A stretch of 45,691 bases of DNA from Planctomycetota bacterium (GTDB lineage: Bacteria; Planctomycetota; Phycisphaerae; Phycisphaerales; SM1A02), in NCBI GenBank assembly GCA_016873255.1, contig VGXR01000014.1:1-45691 (forward strand), written 5' to 3'. The position numbers were made by a program, and so were the translations under genes. This document shows positions 45,669-45,691 of this stretch, piece after piece (position 1 is the stretch's first letter; the number at the start of each line of letters is the position of its first letter). The notes beneath the pieces were generated by a model that was not told where the DNA came from, ran no database searches, and saw only the letters and a program-made list of their open reading frames with translations.

Positions 45669-45691
45669 TTTGGCACCAATCGTTCTCTCTA

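Overview
The window looks like chromosomal DNA from a high-GC planctomycete, most likely of the Phycisphaerae. This is inferred from gene content: secreted proteins ending in a short double dockerin-like (DLDGDGDV...) domain, an ASPIC/UnbV protein, a secreted protein with a CX4CH haem-like motif, hpnCDE squalene genes, and many hypothetical proteins with Pro/Ala-rich tails. MurE, MurF and MraY imply DAP-type peptidoglycan, and a kdsB fragment implies Kdo-containing lipopolysaccharide. There are no insertion sequences, phage genes, CRISPR arrays, tRNAs or rRNAs that I can see. Genes are densely packed, often with 4-base ATGA/GTGA overlaps.

Layout. 1-3000 (minus strand): a TPR protein, a lipoprotein alpha/beta hydrolase whose start lies in a 15-bp tandem repeat, and the first 23 codons of kdsB. 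3045-5687 (plus): def-fmt-queA (protein maturation, initiator tRNA formylation, queuosine), closed by a strong hairpin. 6094-12102: an EcsC-like protein, murE, a convergent small membrane protein, a 725-base stretch full of hairpins, then murF-mraY. 12122-14115 (minus): a membrane-anchored protein and an RluD-type pseudouridine synthase. 14193-18448 (plus): a HAD phosphatase overlapping a 1118-residue protein resembling indolepyruvate:ferredoxin oxidoreductase but lacking its usual cofactor motifs. 18572-21513: two secreted dockerin-tailed proteins, one a PAP2/vanadium-haloperoxidase type and one a minimal ASPIC/UnbV protein. 21529-23675 (minus): ispH-rlmN, divergent from 23753-28153 (plus): hpnC-hpnD-hpnE-queG. 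ispH makes isoprenoid precursors and hpnCDE turns farnesyl diphosphate into squalene, so the two divergent units belong to one pathway.

28181-36130 holds envelope proteins: a coiled-coil lipoprotein, the CX4CH protein, a sugar-phosphate isomerase/epimerase, and two tandem DUF4139 (MuiA-type) paralogues. 36253-39219 is a large NAD-type glutamate dehydrogenase, divergent from ribF and a DHH phosphoesterase. 41257-44328 carries a heavy-metal-binding lipoprotein and an HpnN/MMPL-like RND transporter. 44436-45668 is an RdgC-like protein.

A repeated regulatory pattern is visible: several first genes of transcription units have a TANNNT hexamer only 6-11 bases before the start codon and no Shine-Dalgarno sequence, suggesting leaderless or nearly leaderless mRNAs. 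Genes with real Shine-Dalgarno sequences (the TPR gene, the second DUF4139 gene, the small membrane protein) start further from such a hexamer. All functional names rest on motif recognition by eye; no database search was run.
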